A DNA stretch of 64,000 nt from PFJX01 sp040757575 (GCA_040757575.1 JBFLXA010000001.1:310001-374000); one strand, 5' to 3'; counted from the stretch's first letter, positions 25,136-34,957 are shown. Translations and numbers: made by a program. Notes: generated from the letters alone by a model not told the origin.

Positions 25136-26143
25136 TCAGGCGGCTTCCAGGCTGGACAAATCCCAGCGGGGCCGCACGCTGAAACGGCCGTCAGCCACGC
25201 CATCCTGGACCAGGCGCTGAGCTCCGGCATAGGCGATCATGGCGCCGTTGTCGGTGCACAACTCCAGGGGCGGATAGAACACGGCAAAGCCCCGCCGCGC
25301 CGCCTCATCGTTCAGACGCCCCCGCAGGGCCCGGTTGGCCCCCACCCCGCCGGCAATCACCAGCCGGGTCAACCCGGTTTGCTCCAGGGCTGCCAGGCAC
25401 TTGCCCGCCAGCACGTCCACCACCGCCGCCTGGAAACCCGCCGCGATATCAGCCCGGGCATCCTCCCCCGCCTTTTTGCTCAGGGTCAGCACCGCCGTCT
25501 TCAGGCCGGAGAAACTGAAATCCAGGTCCCCCGAATGCAGCATGGGCCGGGGCAGCTTGAAACGCCGGCTGTCCCCCGTGTCCGCCAGTCTGGACAACGC
25601 CGGCCCGCCGGGGTAGCCCAGGCCCAGGAGCTGGGCGGTCTTGTCGAAGGCCTCGCCGGCGGCGTCGTCCACCGTTTCCCCCAGCAAGGCATAACGCCCC
25701 ACCCCATCCACCCGCATGAGCTGGGTATGTCCGCCGGAAACCAGCAGGGCGACGAAAGGAAATTCGGGACGCGGCAATGCAAGCAACGGGGAAAGCAGAT
25801 GGCCTTCCAGATGGTGGACCCCCACGGCGGGTATCCCCAGGGACGCTGCCAGGGCAGTGGCGAAGCCCGCCCCCACCAGCAGGGCACCGGCGAGGCCGGG
25901 CCCCTGGGTGTAAGCCACCGCGTCCAGGTCCGCCAGGGTCAGGCCCGCCTCCGCCAGCACCCGGCGGGTGAGAGGGATCACCCGCCGTATGTGGTCCCGG
26001 GACGCCAGTTCCGGCACCACGCCCCCGTATTCGGCGTGCATGACCACCTGGGAATGGACTGCGTGGGCCAGCAGACCCCGCTCCGTATCAAAGAGGGCCA
26101 GGCCGGTTTCATCGCAGGAAGATTCGACACCAAGAACAATCAT
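25136..26143 (-). CDS. tsaD: tRNA N6-adenosine threonylcarbamoyltransferase
   Basis: The 335-residue enzyme transfers threonylcarbamoyl to A37 of tRNAs that read ANN codons. MIVLGVESSCDETGLAL is the diagnostic N-terminus. HHLEGHL supplies the iron-binding histidines, LVSGGHTQL the ATP motif, and VIAGGVGANRALR follows in the C-terminal half. I start at 26143 on this basis, since the frame is open for another 57 codons upstream. It diverges from rpsU. Confidence 0.95.
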   Translation of the reverse strand: MIVLGVESSCDETGLALFDTERGLLAHAVHSQVVMHAEYGGVVPELASRDHIRRVIPLTRRVLAEAGLTLADLDAVAYTQGPGLAGALLVGAGFATALAASLGIPAVGVHHLEGHLLSPLLALPRPEFPFVALLVSGGHTQLMRVDGVGRYALLGETVDDAAGEAFDKTAQLLGLGYPGGPALSRLADTGDSRRFKLPRPMLHSGDLDFSFSGLKTAVLTLSKKAGEDARADIAAGFQAAVVDVLAGKCLAALEQTGLTRLVIAGGVGANRALRGRLNDEAARRGFAVFYPPLELCTDNGAMIAYAGAQRLVQDGVADGRFSVRPRWDLSSLEAA

Positions 26144-26177
26144 GACCACGAATGCCACATAAAGAAGGGGAATTGTA

Positions 26178-26207
26178 TTGAAAGCTCGGGCAAGGCTGGT
26201 ATAGAAT
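26178..26207 (+). promoter_or_regulatory. Predicted sigma-70 promoter of the rpsU-yqeY-dnaG-rpoD operon
   Basis: TTGAAA (26178-26183) is followed after 16-18 bp by overlapping TATAGA (26200-26205) and TAGAAT (26202-26207), about 40 nt before the rpsU ATG. Confidence 0.6.
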
Positions 26208-26246
26208 CCGCGCTCTTTTATTTGCTGTCCCTTCAGGAATCCCGTC

Positions 26247-26459
26247 ATGCCCAGCGTTCGCGTCAAAGAAAACGAGCCCTTCGAAGTTGCCATGCGCCGT
26301 TTCAAGCGCACCATCGAAAAGACTGGTCTGTTGACCGAACTGCGCGCCCGCGAGTTCTACGAGAAGCCCACCCAGGAGCGCAAGCGCAAGCTGGCCGCTG
26401 CCGTGAAGCGCCAGCACAAGCGCCTGCGCAGCCAGCAACTGCCCCCCAAGATGTACTGA
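26247..26459 (+). CDS. rpsU: 30S ribosomal protein S21
   Basis: The 70-residue basic protein reads MPSVRVKENEPFEVAMRRFKR with the typical REFYEKPTQERKRK stretch and a lysine/arginine-rich tail. It is the first gene of the macromolecular synthesis operon. A terminator follows at once, which would lower expression of dnaG and rpoD relative to S21. Confidence 0.97.
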   Translation: MPSVRVKENEPFEVAMRRFKRTIEKTGLLTELRAREFYEKPTQERKRKLAAAVKRQHKRLRSQQLPPKMY

Positions 26460-26481
26460 TATCCGCCTGGATATCCTGATC

Positions 26482-26505
26482 GGGCCTGCCTGTCAGGCCC
26501 TTTTT
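26482..26505 (+). terminator. Intrinsic terminator after rpsU
   Basis: GGGCCTG and CAGGCCC pair across a 5-nt loop and are followed by TTTTT. In the classical operon of this type a partial terminator sits here. Confidence 0.75.
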
Positions 26506-26537
26506 CATTTCCGCCCCGCTCTAGCCAAGGACCGCCC

Positions 26538-26981
26538 ATGTCGCTGAAAGCCCAGATCACCGAGGACATGAAAACCGCCATGCGCGCCAAGGAAACCGAG
26601 CGCCTGGGCACCATCCGTCTGCTGCTGGCCGCCATCAAGCAAAAGGAAGTGGACGAGCGGGTGGAACTGGATGATGCCGCCGTCACCGCGGTCATCGAAA
26701 AGATGATCAAGCAGCGCAAGGACGCCATCAGCCAGTACGAGGCCGCCGCCCGCCAGGACTTGGCCGACAAGGAACAGGCGGAAATCGGCGTGCTGACCGG
26801 CTACATGCCCCAGCCTTTCAGCCCCGAGGAGATCGCTGCCCTGGTGCAGCAGGCCAAGGCCGAAACCGGCGCCGAGGGTGCCAAGGACATGGGCAAGATG
26901 ATGGCCTGGCTGAAGCCCCGCCTGGCCGGCCGGGCGGACATGACCGCCGTATCCGGCCTGGTCAAGACCGCCCTGGGCTGA
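26538..26981 (+). CDS. yqeY: GatB/YqeY domain-containing protein
   Basis: The 147-residue protein starts MSLKAQITEDMKTAMRAKETERLGTIRLLLAAIK and ends with the GADMTAVSGLVKTAL-like C-terminal helix of the YqeY family, related to the tRNA-binding tail of amidotransferase GatB. Its exact role is unknown, although a link to tRNA amidation is suspected. It sits between rpsU and dnaG as in many proteobacteria. Confidence 0.92.
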   Translation: MSLKAQITEDMKTAMRAKETERLGTIRLLLAAIKQKEVDERVELDDAAVTAVIEKMIKQRKDAISQYEAAARQDLADKEQAEIGVLTGYMPQPFSPEEIAALVQQAKAETGAEGAKDMGKMMAWLKPRLAGRADMTAVSGLVKTALG

Positions 26982-27009
26982 TTTTCGGCCCCCATTTAGA
27001 ATCCAGGGC

Positions 27010-28725
27010 ATGGCCCGGATTCCGGAAGACTTCATCCAGCAGGTGCTCGACCGCACCGACATCGTCGCGGTCGTGGAGCGCTATGTCCCCCTCAAGAAGG
27101 CGGGCATCAACTACCAGGCCCGTTGCCCCTTCCATAACGAGAAGACCCCCTCCTTCACGGTCAGCCCCACCAAGCAGTTCTATCACTGCTTCGGCTGCGG
27201 CGCCCACGGCACCGCCATCAGCTTCCTCATGGAACATGCCGGCTACGGCTTCATCGACGCGGTGAAGGAACTGGCGGGCCAGGCCGGCATGCAACTGCCC
27301 GTGGATGACCAGTACGACCCGGAAGCAGACGGCCAGCGCAACCGCATCCTGGCCCACCTGGATGCGGCAAACCGCCATTACCGCCAAGCCCTCAAGAATC
27401 ACCCCCCCGCCGTGGATTATCTGAAGGGCCGGGGTCTCAGCGGCGAGACGGCGGCCCGCTTCGGCCTGGGCTACGCCGCCGAGCGCCAGGCCCTGAAGGC
27501 CGCCATGGGCGACTACGATGATCCGGCCCTGGAGGAGGCCGGCCTGGTGCTGGTCAACGAGGGGCGCCGCTACGACCGCTTCCGGGACCGGGTCATGTTC
27601 CCCATCCGCAATGAACGGGGCCAGGTCATCGGCTTCGGCGGCCGGGTCATGGGCCAGGGGGAGCCAAAATACCTGAACTCCCCGGAAACCCCGGTTTTCC
27701 ACAAGGGCCGGGAGCTCTATGGCCTGCACGAACACCGCCGGGCCATCCAGCAGGCGGACCAGGTCATCGTCGTGGAAGGCTATATGGACGTGGTGATGCT
27801 GGACCAGCATGGCGTGGACAACGCCGTGGCCACCCTGGGCACCGCCGTCACAGCCGACCAGGCTGCCCGGCTGTTGCGACTGGCCGATGAGGTGGTGTTT
27901 GCCTTCGACGGCGACAACGCCGGCCGCAAGGCCGCCTGGCGGGCCCTGGAAAACAGCCTGCCCCAGGCCCAGGACGGCAAGCGGTTGAGTTTTCTGTTCC
28001 TGCCGGAAGGCGAAGACCCGGACAGCTTCGTGCGCAGCCAGGGGGCGGACCGTTTCCGGCAGTTCTGTCAGGCCGCGATGCCCCTGTCCGACTTCCTGTT
28101 TGCAGAACTCACCACCCAGACAGATCTTGCTTCCGATGAAGGCAAGGTCCGTCTGGCCAAGCTAGCGGAACCCTACCTGTCCAAGCTCACCCAGGCCCCC
28201 CTGCTGGCCCGGGCCCTGCGCCAGCGCCTGGCGGAATTGACGGGCTTTGCCGCCCCCAAGGCGCCGCGCCCGGGGCGATTTTCCCCCGCCCCCAAAGCCC
28301 CCTCGGGCAACCGGGGTCGGGCCCACCTCCAGGCCACACCCTGGCGCATCCTGCTCCAGGCCCTGCTGCATGACCCGAAACGGGCCGGCCAACTGGGCGA
28401 TCTGGACGAAGTCGAGGGCGAAGAAGCCCACATCCTGGCCAACGTGATCGCCGTGGCCCGGGAACACCCGGAATTTTCCACCCGGGATCTGGTGGCCCAC
28501 TTTGCCGATCGCCCGGAAAGGGCCCTGCTGGAAACCACCGCTGCAGCCCTGATGGACTGGGGCGACGACTACGACGTGGAAGCCGATTTCCTCGGTGCCC
28601 TGGCTGCCGTCAGACGCACGGGAGCCAAGAACGCCATGGCCCGGCTGTCCGGCAAACGACCCAGCGACATGACGGCTGAAGAAAAGGCCCAGTTGGCCCG
28701 TCTGCTGGCAGAACTGAATCGCTAG
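27010..28725 (+). CDS. dnaG: DNA primase
   Basis: The 571-residue enzyme primes replication forks. The N-terminal CHC2 zinc ribbon is visible as CPFHNEKTPSF plus YHCFGCGAHG (about 39-66). The TOPRIM catalytic core follows, with VVEGYMDVVML and FAFDGDNAGRKAAWRAL (about 257-310). The C-terminal helicase-binding domain begins after a Pro/Lys-rich linker (near residue 415-440). Confidence 0.96.
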   Translation: MARIPEDFIQQVLDRTDIVAVVERYVPLKKAGINYQARCPFHNEKTPSFTVSPTKQFYHCFGCGAHGTAISFLMEHAGYGFIDAVKELAGQAGMQLPVDDQYDPEADGQRNRILAHLDAANRHYRQALKNHPPAVDYLKGRGLSGETAARFGLGYAAERQALKAAMGDYDDPALEEAGLVLVNEGRRYDRFRDRVMFPIRNERGQVIGFGGRVMGQGEPKYLNSPETPVFHKGRELYGLHEHRRAIQQADQVIVVEGYMDVVMLDQHGVDNAVATLGTAVTADQAARLLRLADEVVFAFDGDNAGRKAAWRALENSLPQAQDGKRLSFLFLPEGEDPDSFVRSQGADRFRQFCQAAMPLSDFLFAELTTQTDLASDEGKVRLAKLAEPYLSKLTQAPLLARALRQRLAELTGFAAPKAPRPGRFSPAPKAPSGNRGRAHLQATPWRILLQALLHDPKRAGQLGDLDEVEGEEAHILANVIAVAREHPEFSTRDLVAHFADRPERALLETTAAALMDWGDDYDVEADFLGALAAVRRTGAKNAMARLSGKRPSDMTAEEKAQLARLLAELNR

Positions 28726-28770
28726 AAACCTGCATGCCCCCGCCTTGTCGAATGACAAACTGCCCAAACT

Positions 28771-28799
28771 TTAAGCTGACAGGTGCCTTGATGTATAAT
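28771..28799 (+). promoter_or_regulatory. Candidate internal promoter of rpoD
   Basis: A perfect TATAAT at 28794-28799 lies 50 nt before the rpoD start. The best-spaced -35 is only TTAAGC (17 bp). Internal promoters ahead of rpoD are known in other bacteria, including heat-shock ones, but no sigma-32 elements are clear here. Confidence 0.4.
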
Positions 28800-28848
28800 C
28801 CCGCGTTTTCACGCAGCTGTTCGACGTCCGATTGGAGAACCCCTAAAA

Positions 28849-30831
28849 ATGGCGACTGAGAAGAAGACCCCCAGAAAAGCCACCGCCACCGTCCAGGTCG
28901 CGGGCAGGGGCATGGCCAAGCCCATCTCCAAACGCAAGGAAGCCGCCAACAAGGCCGCCATCCTGGCCCAGGTACTGGAAAAAGACAGCAAGATGGATGT
29001 GGAAGAGCGCCGCACGCGCCTGCGCACCCTCATCATGCTGGGCAAGGAACGGGGCTACCTGACCTACGCCGAGATCAACGACCACCTGCCCGACGAGATG
29101 CTGGATGCCGAGCAGATCGAAGGCGTGGTGAGCATGATCAACGACATGGGCATCCAGGTCTTCGACCAGGCCCCCACGGCGGAAGACCTGCTCATGTCCG
29201 AGGCCCCCGCCCCGGTGGCCGACGAGGATGCCGCCGAGGAAGCCGAAGCCGCCCTGTCCAGCGTGGACGCCGAATTCGGCCGCACCACCGACCCGGTGCG
29301 TATGTATATGCGTGAGATGGGCTCCAAGGACCTGCTCACCCGGGAAGGCGAAATCGAAATCGCCAAGCGCATCGAAGAAGGCCTGAAGCACATGGTTCAG
29401 GCCATTTCCGCCTGCCCCCTCACCATCGACCAGATCCTGGCCCTGGTGGACAAGGTGGAAGCGGATGAACTGAAGATCGACGACCTGGTGGACGGCCTGA
29501 TGGACAGTTCCGGGGAAGACATCCCCATGGAAATGGCCGCCGAGGAAAGCGACGAAGAAGCCGAGGACGAGGGCGACGAGGATGACGATGGGGCCGGCGG
29601 CGGTGCCGCTGCGGTCAACCTGGCGCAACTGAAAGCCGATGCCCTGGAACGCTTCGCGGCCATTCGCAAGTGCCACGACAAGATGAAATCCGCCCTGGCC
29701 AAGTACGGCTTCGCCAGCAAGCAGTACCAGAAACTGCTGGACGAGATTGCCGCCCATCTGCTGGGCATCCGTTTCACCGCCCGCCAGGTAGACAGCCTGT
29801 GCGACTCCGTGCGCACCATTGTCGAAGAAGTGCGCAGCCACGAGCGGGCCATCATGGACATCGCCGTCAACAAGTGCGGCATGCCCCGGGCACACTTCAT
29901 CAAGACCTTCCCCGGCCAGGAAGGCGACCCCGCCTGGCTGGCCAACGAACTGGCCGGCAAGGGTGCCCATCTGGAACTTCTGGAACGCAGCCAGTATGAC
30001 ATCCTCGAACTCCAGGAAAAGCTCCGCCTCCTCCAGGAACGGGCAGGCATCTCCGTCAAGAACCTGAAGGACATCAACAAGAAGATGTCCACCGGCGAAG
30101 CCAAGGCCCGCCGGGCCAAGCGTGAAATGATTGAGGCCAACCTGCGCCTGGTGATCTCCATCGCCAAGAAGTACACCAACCGGGGCCTGCAATTCCTGGA
30201 CCTGATCCAGGAAGGCAACATCGGCCTCATGAAGGCGGTGGACAAGTTCGAATACCGTCGCGGCTACAAGTTCTCCACCTACGCCACCTGGTGGATCCGC
30301 CAGGCCATCACCCGCTCCATCGCCGACCAGGCCCGTACCATCCGCATCCCGGTGCACATGATCGAAACCATCAACAAGATGAACCGCATCAGCCGGCAGA
30401 TCCTGCAGGAGACCGGCGTGGAACCCGATCCGGCAACCCTGGCGGAAAAGATGGAAATGCCCGAGGACAAGATCCGCAAGATCATGAAGATCTCCAAGGA
30501 GCCCATCTCCATGGAGACCCCCATCGGCGACGACGAGGACTCTCACCTGGGGGATTTCATCGAGGACCAGTCCACCCTGGCCCCCGCTGATGCGGCCCTG
30601 TATTCCAGCCTGCAGAACGTCACCCAGGAAATTCTTGACAGCCTCACCCCCCGGGAAGCCAAGGTGCTGCGCATGCGCTTCGGCATCGAGATGAACACCG
30701 ACCATACCCTGGAGGAAGTGGGCAAGCAGTTCGACGTGACCCGGGAGCGCATCCGCCAGATCGAGGCCAAGGCCCTGCGCAAGCTGCGCCACCCGTCCCG
30801 ATCCGAGCGCCTGCGCAGTTTCCTGGACTGA
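28849..30831 (+). CDS. rpoD: RNA polymerase primary sigma factor RpoD
   Basis: This 660-residue protein is the housekeeping sigma factor. Region 1.1 (about 25-110) and an acidic non-conserved insert (about 225-250, EESDEEAEDEGDEDDDG) precede region 2, where LQFLDLIQEGNIGLMKAVDKFEYRRGYKFSTYATWWIRQAI-type residues recognise the -10. Region 3 holds IPVHMIETINKM and region 4 the helix-turn-helix TLEEVGKQFDVTRERIRQIEAKALRKLRHP. Length and order are normal. It is the last protein gene of the operon. Confidence 0.97.
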   Translation: MATEKKTPRKATATVQVAGRGMAKPISKRKEAANKAAILAQVLEKDSKMDVEERRTRLRTLIMLGKERGYLTYAEINDHLPDEMLDAEQIEGVVSMINDMGIQVFDQAPTAEDLLMSEAPAPVADEDAAEEAEAALSSVDAEFGRTTDPVRMYMREMGSKDLLTREGEIEIAKRIEEGLKHMVQAISACPLTIDQILALVDKVEADELKIDDLVDGLMDSSGEDIPMEMAAEESDEEAEDEGDEDDDGAGGGAAAVNLAQLKADALERFAAIRKCHDKMKSALAKYGFASKQYQKLLDEIAAHLLGIRFTARQVDSLCDSVRTIVEEVRSHERAIMDIAVNKCGMPRAHFIKTFPGQEGDPAWLANELAGKGAHLELLERSQYDILELQEKLRLLQERAGISVKNLKDINKKMSTGEAKARRAKREMIEANLRLVISIAKKYTNRGLQFLDLIQEGNIGLMKAVDKFEYRRGYKFSTYATWWIRQAITRSIADQARTIRIPVHMIETINKMNRISRQILQETGVEPDPATLAEKMEMPEDKIRKIMKISKEPISMETPIGDDEDSHLGDFIEDQSTLAPADAALYSSLQNVTQEILDSLTPREAKVLRMRFGIEMNTDHTLEEVGKQFDVTRERIRQIEAKALRKLRHPSRSERLRSFLD

Positions 30832-30848
30832 CCTGACAGGGAGTTTTC

Positions 30849-30927
<79 letters not shown>

Positions 30928-30940
30928 AAACGTAAGGACC

Positions 30941-31198
30941 ATGCCCAAGATCGAAAAGCACGCCACGCCCAAGGATTTCGAAAGCGCCATTGCCGAGCTG
31001 GAACAGGTGGTGGCCAGCATGGAATCCGGCAAGCTCAGCCTGGAGGCTTCCCTGGCAGCCTATAAACGGGGCATGGAACTCTCCGCTTATTGCAAGAAGA
31101 CCCTGGAGGAAGCTGAACTCCAGGTCCAGATGCTGGAAAACGGCGTACTCAAGGAATTCGACCCGGACATGCAGAAGGACGGCGGCAGGCATGGCTGA
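30941..31198 (+). CDS. xseB: Exodeoxyribonuclease VII small subunit
   Basis: The 85-residue helical protein has the XseB core FESAIAELEQVVASMESGKLSLEASLAAYKRGMEL (about 12-45), which binds the large subunit of this single-strand nuclease. The ispA start overlaps its last codons, the usual xseB-ispA-dxs order. Confidence 0.94.
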   Translation: MPKIEKHATPKDFESAIAELEQVVASMESGKLSLEASLAAYKRGMELSAYCKKTLEEAELQVQMLENGVLKEFDPDMQKDGGRHG

Positions 31199-32081
31199 TT
31201 TCGCCGCCTGGGTTCGCCAGATCCAAACCCGCATGGAGTCGGCCCTGGAGCAGATGCTTCCAGCCGAGGTCATTGCCCCTGAGAAACTCCACGCCGCCAT
31301 GCGCTACGCCACCCTGGGGGGCGGCAAGCGGGTGCGTCCCATGCTGGCCTTTGCGGCCGGCGAGGCGGTGGGAGCGGACATGGCCCGTGTGGAGGCCGCC
31401 GCCTGTGCGGTCGAACTCATCCACGTCTATTCCCTGGTCCATGACGATCTGCCCTGCATGGACGATGACGACCTGCGCCGGGGCAAACCCACCTGTCACA
31501 AGCAGTTTGACGAGGCCACCGCCCTGCTGGTGGGGGATGCCCTGCAAAGCCTTGCCTTTGAAGTGCTCGCCCAGCCCGCCCCCGGACTCGACCCCGCCAC
31601 CCAGGTCAGCATGCTGGCCATCCTGGCCCGGGCGGCCGGTTCCCGGGGCATGTGCGGCGGCCAGGCGGTGGACCTGGCCAGCACAGGCCAGCGACTGGAA
31701 CTGGCGGATATGGAATTCATGCACATCCACAAGACCGGCGCCCTGATCCAGGCCGCTGTCCTGCTGGGTGCCCTGGCGGGCGGCGCCCTGGCCGACGAAC
31801 GCCGCAGACGTCTGGAGCATTACGCCCGCTGCGTGGGTCTGACCTTCCAGGTCATGGACGACGTGCTGGACGCAGAAACCGACACCGCCACCCTGGGCAA
31901 GACCGCCGGCAAGGATGCCGCCCAGGGCAAAGCCACCTATCTGACCCTCATGTCCGCCCGGGAAGCCCGGGCCTATGCCCAGGAATTGACGGACGAGGCC
32001 CTGGCCGCCCTGGCCCCCTTCGGCGATCAGGCCGGCCATCTGGCCGACATCGCCCGTTTCATCATTGAGCGGCGCTACTGA
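31191..32081 (+). CDS. ispA: Farnesyl (polyprenyl) diphosphate synthase
   Basis: The 296-residue class I isoprenyl synthase has the first aspartate-rich motif in HDDLPCMDDDDLRRGKP (about 84-100) and the second in FQVMDDVLD (about 219-227). GGGKRVRP binds the allylic substrate's diphosphate partner. It makes geranyl/farnesyl diphosphate from the isoprenoid units that Dxs initiates. The ATG at 31191 overlaps the xseB stop. Confidence 0.94.
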   Translation: MADFAAWVRQIQTRMESALEQMLPAEVIAPEKLHAAMRYATLGGGKRVRPMLAFAAGEAVGADMARVEAAACAVELIHVYSLVHDDLPCMDDDDLRRGKPTCHKQFDEATALLVGDALQSLAFEVLAQPAPGLDPATQVSMLAILARAAGSRGMCGGQAVDLASTGQRLELADMEFMHIHKTGALIQAAVLLGALAGGALADERRRRLEHYARCVGLTFQVMDDVLDAETDTATLGKTAGKDAAQGKATYLTLMSAREARAYAQELTDEALAALAPFGDQAGHLADIARFIIERRY

Positions 32082-32082
32082 G

Positions 32083-33969
32083 ATGCCCCTGCTGGAAACC
32101 ATCAATACCCCCAGTGACCTGAAGGGCCTTGGGCGCACTGAACTCCGGGAACTGGCAACCGAACTCCGGGAATTCATCATCCAGTCCGTCTCCCGCACCG
32201 GAGGTCATCTGGCTTCCAACCTGGGGGTCATCGAACTGACCGTGGCCCTGCACCACGTCTTCAACACCCCGGATGACCGCATCATCTGGGACGTGGGCCA
32301 CCAGACCTACGCCCACAAGGTCCTCACCGGCCGCCGGGAGCGCATGCACACCCTGCGGCAGACGGACGGGCTCTCGGGCTTCACCAAGCGGGAAGAAAGC
32401 CCCTACGACGCCTTCATTGCCGGCCATTCCAGCACTTCCATATCTGCTGCCCTGGGCATGGCGGAAGCGGCAAAACTGGCGGGGGATGACCGCCGGGTCA
32501 TCGCCGTCATCGGCGATGGCGCCATGACCGCCGGCATGGCCTTCGAGGCCCTCAACAACGCCGGTGCTTCGGACGCAAACCTGCTGGTCATCCTCAACGA
32601 TAACGAGATGTCCATTTCCCCCAACGTGGGGGCCCTGAACACCTACCTGACCAAGCTGCTGTCCGGCCGCTTCTACAACAAGATGCGCAGCACCGGCGAG
32701 CGCCTGCTGTCCAATCTCCCCCCCATCCACGAACTGGCCAAGCGGGCGGAAGAACACCTGAAAGGCATGGTCACCCCGGGCACCCTGTTCGAGGAATTCG
32801 GCTTCAACTACCTGGGCCCTATCGACGGCCACGACCTGGACGCCCTGATCCCCACCCTGGACAACATCCGCCAGCTCAAGGGGCCCCAGTTCCTGCACAT
32901 CGTCACCCAGAAGGGCCACGGCTACGTCCCGGCCGAGGCGGACCCCTGCCTCTACCACGGCGTCGGCAAATTCAAGATCGAAGTGGGGGTGCAAGCCAAG
33001 CCCTGCGGCCAGCCCAGCCCCAAACCCAGCTACACCGAGGTATTCGGCCGCTGGCTCTGCGACATGGCCGCCGCCGACCCGAAGCTGGTGGCCATCACCC
33101 CGGCCATGTGCGAAGGCTCGGGCCTGCAGGAATTCCAGCAGCGTTTTTCTCCCCGCTACTTCGATGTGGGCATTGCGGAACAACATGCCCTCACCTTTGC
33201 AGCCGGCCTGGCCTGCGAAGGCCAGAAACCCGTGGTGGCCATATATTCCACCTTCCTGCAGCGGGCCTACGACCAACTGGTCCACGACATTGCCCTCCAG
33301 GATCTACCCGTCGTGCTGGCCATTGACCGGGCGGGCCTGGTGGGGGCGGACGGTCCCACCCACGCCGGGGCCTTCGACCTGTCCTTCCTGCGCTGTATCC
33401 CCAACATGCTGATCGCCGCGCCCTCCAACGAGGATGAATGCCGGCGCCTGCTGACCACGGCTTTCCGGCACGACGGCCCCAGCGCCGTACGCTACCCCCG
33501 GGGCACCGGGCCGGGCGTACAGCAAGCTCAGGAACTGGAACCCCTGGAAATCGGCAAGGGCATCCTGCGCCGGGAATCTGGCCGGGCGCCCGGGACGAAC
33601 CCTCGCCGCATTGCTTTCATCGCCTTTGGCTCCACGGTCAATACAGCCCTGGCAGCCGCCGACAACCTGGACGCCAGCGTGGCGGACATGCGCTTCGTGA
33701 AACCCCTGGATACGGACCTGATCCGGCAACTGGCCCAAAGTCACGACCTGCTCATCACCGTAGAAGAAAACGTGGTGATGGGCGGAGCAGGATCCGGAGT
33801 GGCCGAATTTCTTGCCCAGGCGGGCCTGCACTGCCCCATCCACCACCTGGGGCTGCCGGACCGCTTCGTGGAACACGGCGACCCGGCGGTTCTATTGGCC
33901 CGCTGCGGCCTGGATGCGGCCGGCTTGGAAAACACTGCGAACCGGCTCGCAAATATATTAGTTGAGTAG
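32083..33969 (+). CDS. dxs: 1-deoxy-D-xylulose-5-phosphate synthase
   Basis: The 628-residue thiamine-diphosphate enzyme starts the MEP isoprenoid route from pyruvate and glyceraldehyde-3-phosphate. GHSSTSISAALGMA and the cofactor motif GDGAMTAGMAFEALNNAG (about 146-163) lie in the N-terminal half. DVGIAEQHALTFAAGLA holds the catalytic glutamate, and DRAGLVGADGPTHAGAFDL lies in the transketolase pyrimidine domain. The ATG at 32083 matches family starts (MPLLETIN). An in-frame TTG lies 18 nt earlier. Confidence 0.96.
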   Translation: MPLLETINTPSDLKGLGRTELRELATELREFIIQSVSRTGGHLASNLGVIELTVALHHVFNTPDDRIIWDVGHQTYAHKVLTGRRERMHTLRQTDGLSGFTKREESPYDAFIAGHSSTSISAALGMAEAAKLAGDDRRVIAVIGDGAMTAGMAFEALNNAGASDANLLVILNDNEMSISPNVGALNTYLTKLLSGRFYNKMRSTGERLLSNLPPIHELAKRAEEHLKGMVTPGTLFEEFGFNYLGPIDGHDLDALIPTLDNIRQLKGPQFLHIVTQKGHGYVPAEADPCLYHGVGKFKIEVGVQAKPCGQPSPKPSYTEVFGRWLCDMAAADPKLVAITPAMCEGSGLQEFQQRFSPRYFDVGIAEQHALTFAAGLACEGQKPVVAIYSTFLQRAYDQLVHDIALQDLPVVLAIDRAGLVGADGPTHAGAFDLSFLRCIPNMLIAAPSNEDECRRLLTTAFRHDGPSAVRYPRGTGPGVQQAQELEPLEIGKGILRRESGRAPGTNPRRIAFIAFGSTVNTALAAADNLDASVADMRFVKPLDTDLIRQLAQSHDLLITVEENVVMGGAGSGVAEFLAQAGLHCPIHHLGLPDRFVEHGDPAVLLARCGLDAAGLENTANRLANILVE

Positions 33970-33998
33970 TTTACTCGGGTATTGACCTGGCCTATACT
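33970..33998 (+). promoter_or_regulatory. Predicted sigma-70 promoter of folE2
   Basis: TTTACT (33970-33975) and TATACT (33993-33998) are spaced exactly 17 bp, just after the dxs stop. The folE2 ATG lies about 35 nt past the predicted start. I see no zinc-regulator palindrome nearby. Confidence 0.55.
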
Positions 33999-34039
33999 TG
34001 GGCCGTCTATTCAAGGCCCTAAGCCAACGGAACATTGTT

Positions 34040-34888
34040 ATGAGCATCTGCGATACGGTTTGCGACACCCCCGCCGCCTGCCCCCCTGGCCAGGCCCCCA
34101 TTGCCGACGTCCAGAACTATCCGGACTCCCGCAAGATCGCCATCGACAAGGTGGGCATCAAGGCCATCCGTCACCCGGTCAAGGTGCTGGACAAGACCGG
34201 CGGCGTGCAGCACACCATCGCCACTTTCGGCATGTACGTCTACCTGCCCCACCACTTCAAGGGCACCCACATGTCCCGCTTCATCGATATCCTTAACGGG
34301 TACGAGCGGGAAATCTCAGTGGAATCCTTCGAGCACATGCTGCGCCAGATGGTGGTGAAGCTGGAGGCGGATTCCGGCCACGTGGAAATGAACTTCCCCT
34401 ACTTCGTCAACAAGGCCGCCCCCGTTTCCGGGGTGCAAAGCCTGATGGACTACGACGTCACCTTCATCGGCGAAATCCGCAACGGGGAATACATCCAGAC
34501 CATGAAGGTCCTGGTGCCGTGCACCAGCCTGTGCCCCTGTTCCAAAAAGATCTCCGATTACGGCGCCCACAACCAGCGCTCCCACGTAACCATCACCGTG
34601 CGTACCAACAGCTTCGTCTGGATTGAGGACATCATCCAGATCGCCGAGGAAAACGCCTCCAGCCAGCTGTACGGCCTGCTGAAGCGTCCCGATGAGAAGT
34701 ACGTAACCGAAAAAGCCTACGAAAACCCCAAGTTCGTGGAAGACCTGGTGCGGGACGTGGCCGCCGCCCTGAACAAGGACGCCCGTATCGACGCCTATGT
34801 GGTGGAAGCGGAGAACTTCGAATCCATCCACAACCATTCCGCCTACGCCCTCATCGAGCAGGACAAGCTGGCCAGGAACAACGCCTGA
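34040..34888 (+). CDS. folE2: GTP cyclohydrolase FolE2 (type IB)
   Basis: The 282-residue enzyme makes dihydroneopterin triphosphate for folate and for queuosine, both represented here by folB and queC/queE. The family markers GIKAIRHPVKVLD, VPCTSLCPCSKKISDYGAHNQRSHV (which holds the metal-binding cysteine) and NHSAYA at the end are present. The start at 34040 is chosen from the family N-terminus. An ATG 42 nt upstream falls in the promoter region. Confidence 0.94.
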   Translation: MSICDTVCDTPAACPPGQAPIADVQNYPDSRKIAIDKVGIKAIRHPVKVLDKTGGVQHTIATFGMYVYLPHHFKGTHMSRFIDILNGYEREISVESFEHMLRQMVVKLEADSGHVEMNFPYFVNKAAPVSGVQSLMDYDVTFIGEIRNGEYIQTMKVLVPCTSLCPCSKKISDYGAHNQRSHVTITVRTNSFVWIEDIIQIAEENASSQLYGLLKRPDEKYVTEKAYENPKFVEDLVRDVAAALNKDARIDAYVVEAENFESIHNHSAYALIEQDKLARNNA

Positions 34889-34935
34889 TTCCGCTGTCAG
34901 AAAGGGCGTTCAGGCGCGCCTATGCGTCCTAAGGG

Positions 34936-34957
34936 CTGCCGCCCATAATGGCGGCAG
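34936..34957. other. 8-bp perfect hairpin ahead of the amidotransferase gene
   Basis: CTGCCGCC and GGCGGCAG pair across a CATAAT loop, 22 nt before the next ATG. There is no T tract, so it is not a standard terminator. Confidence 0.5.
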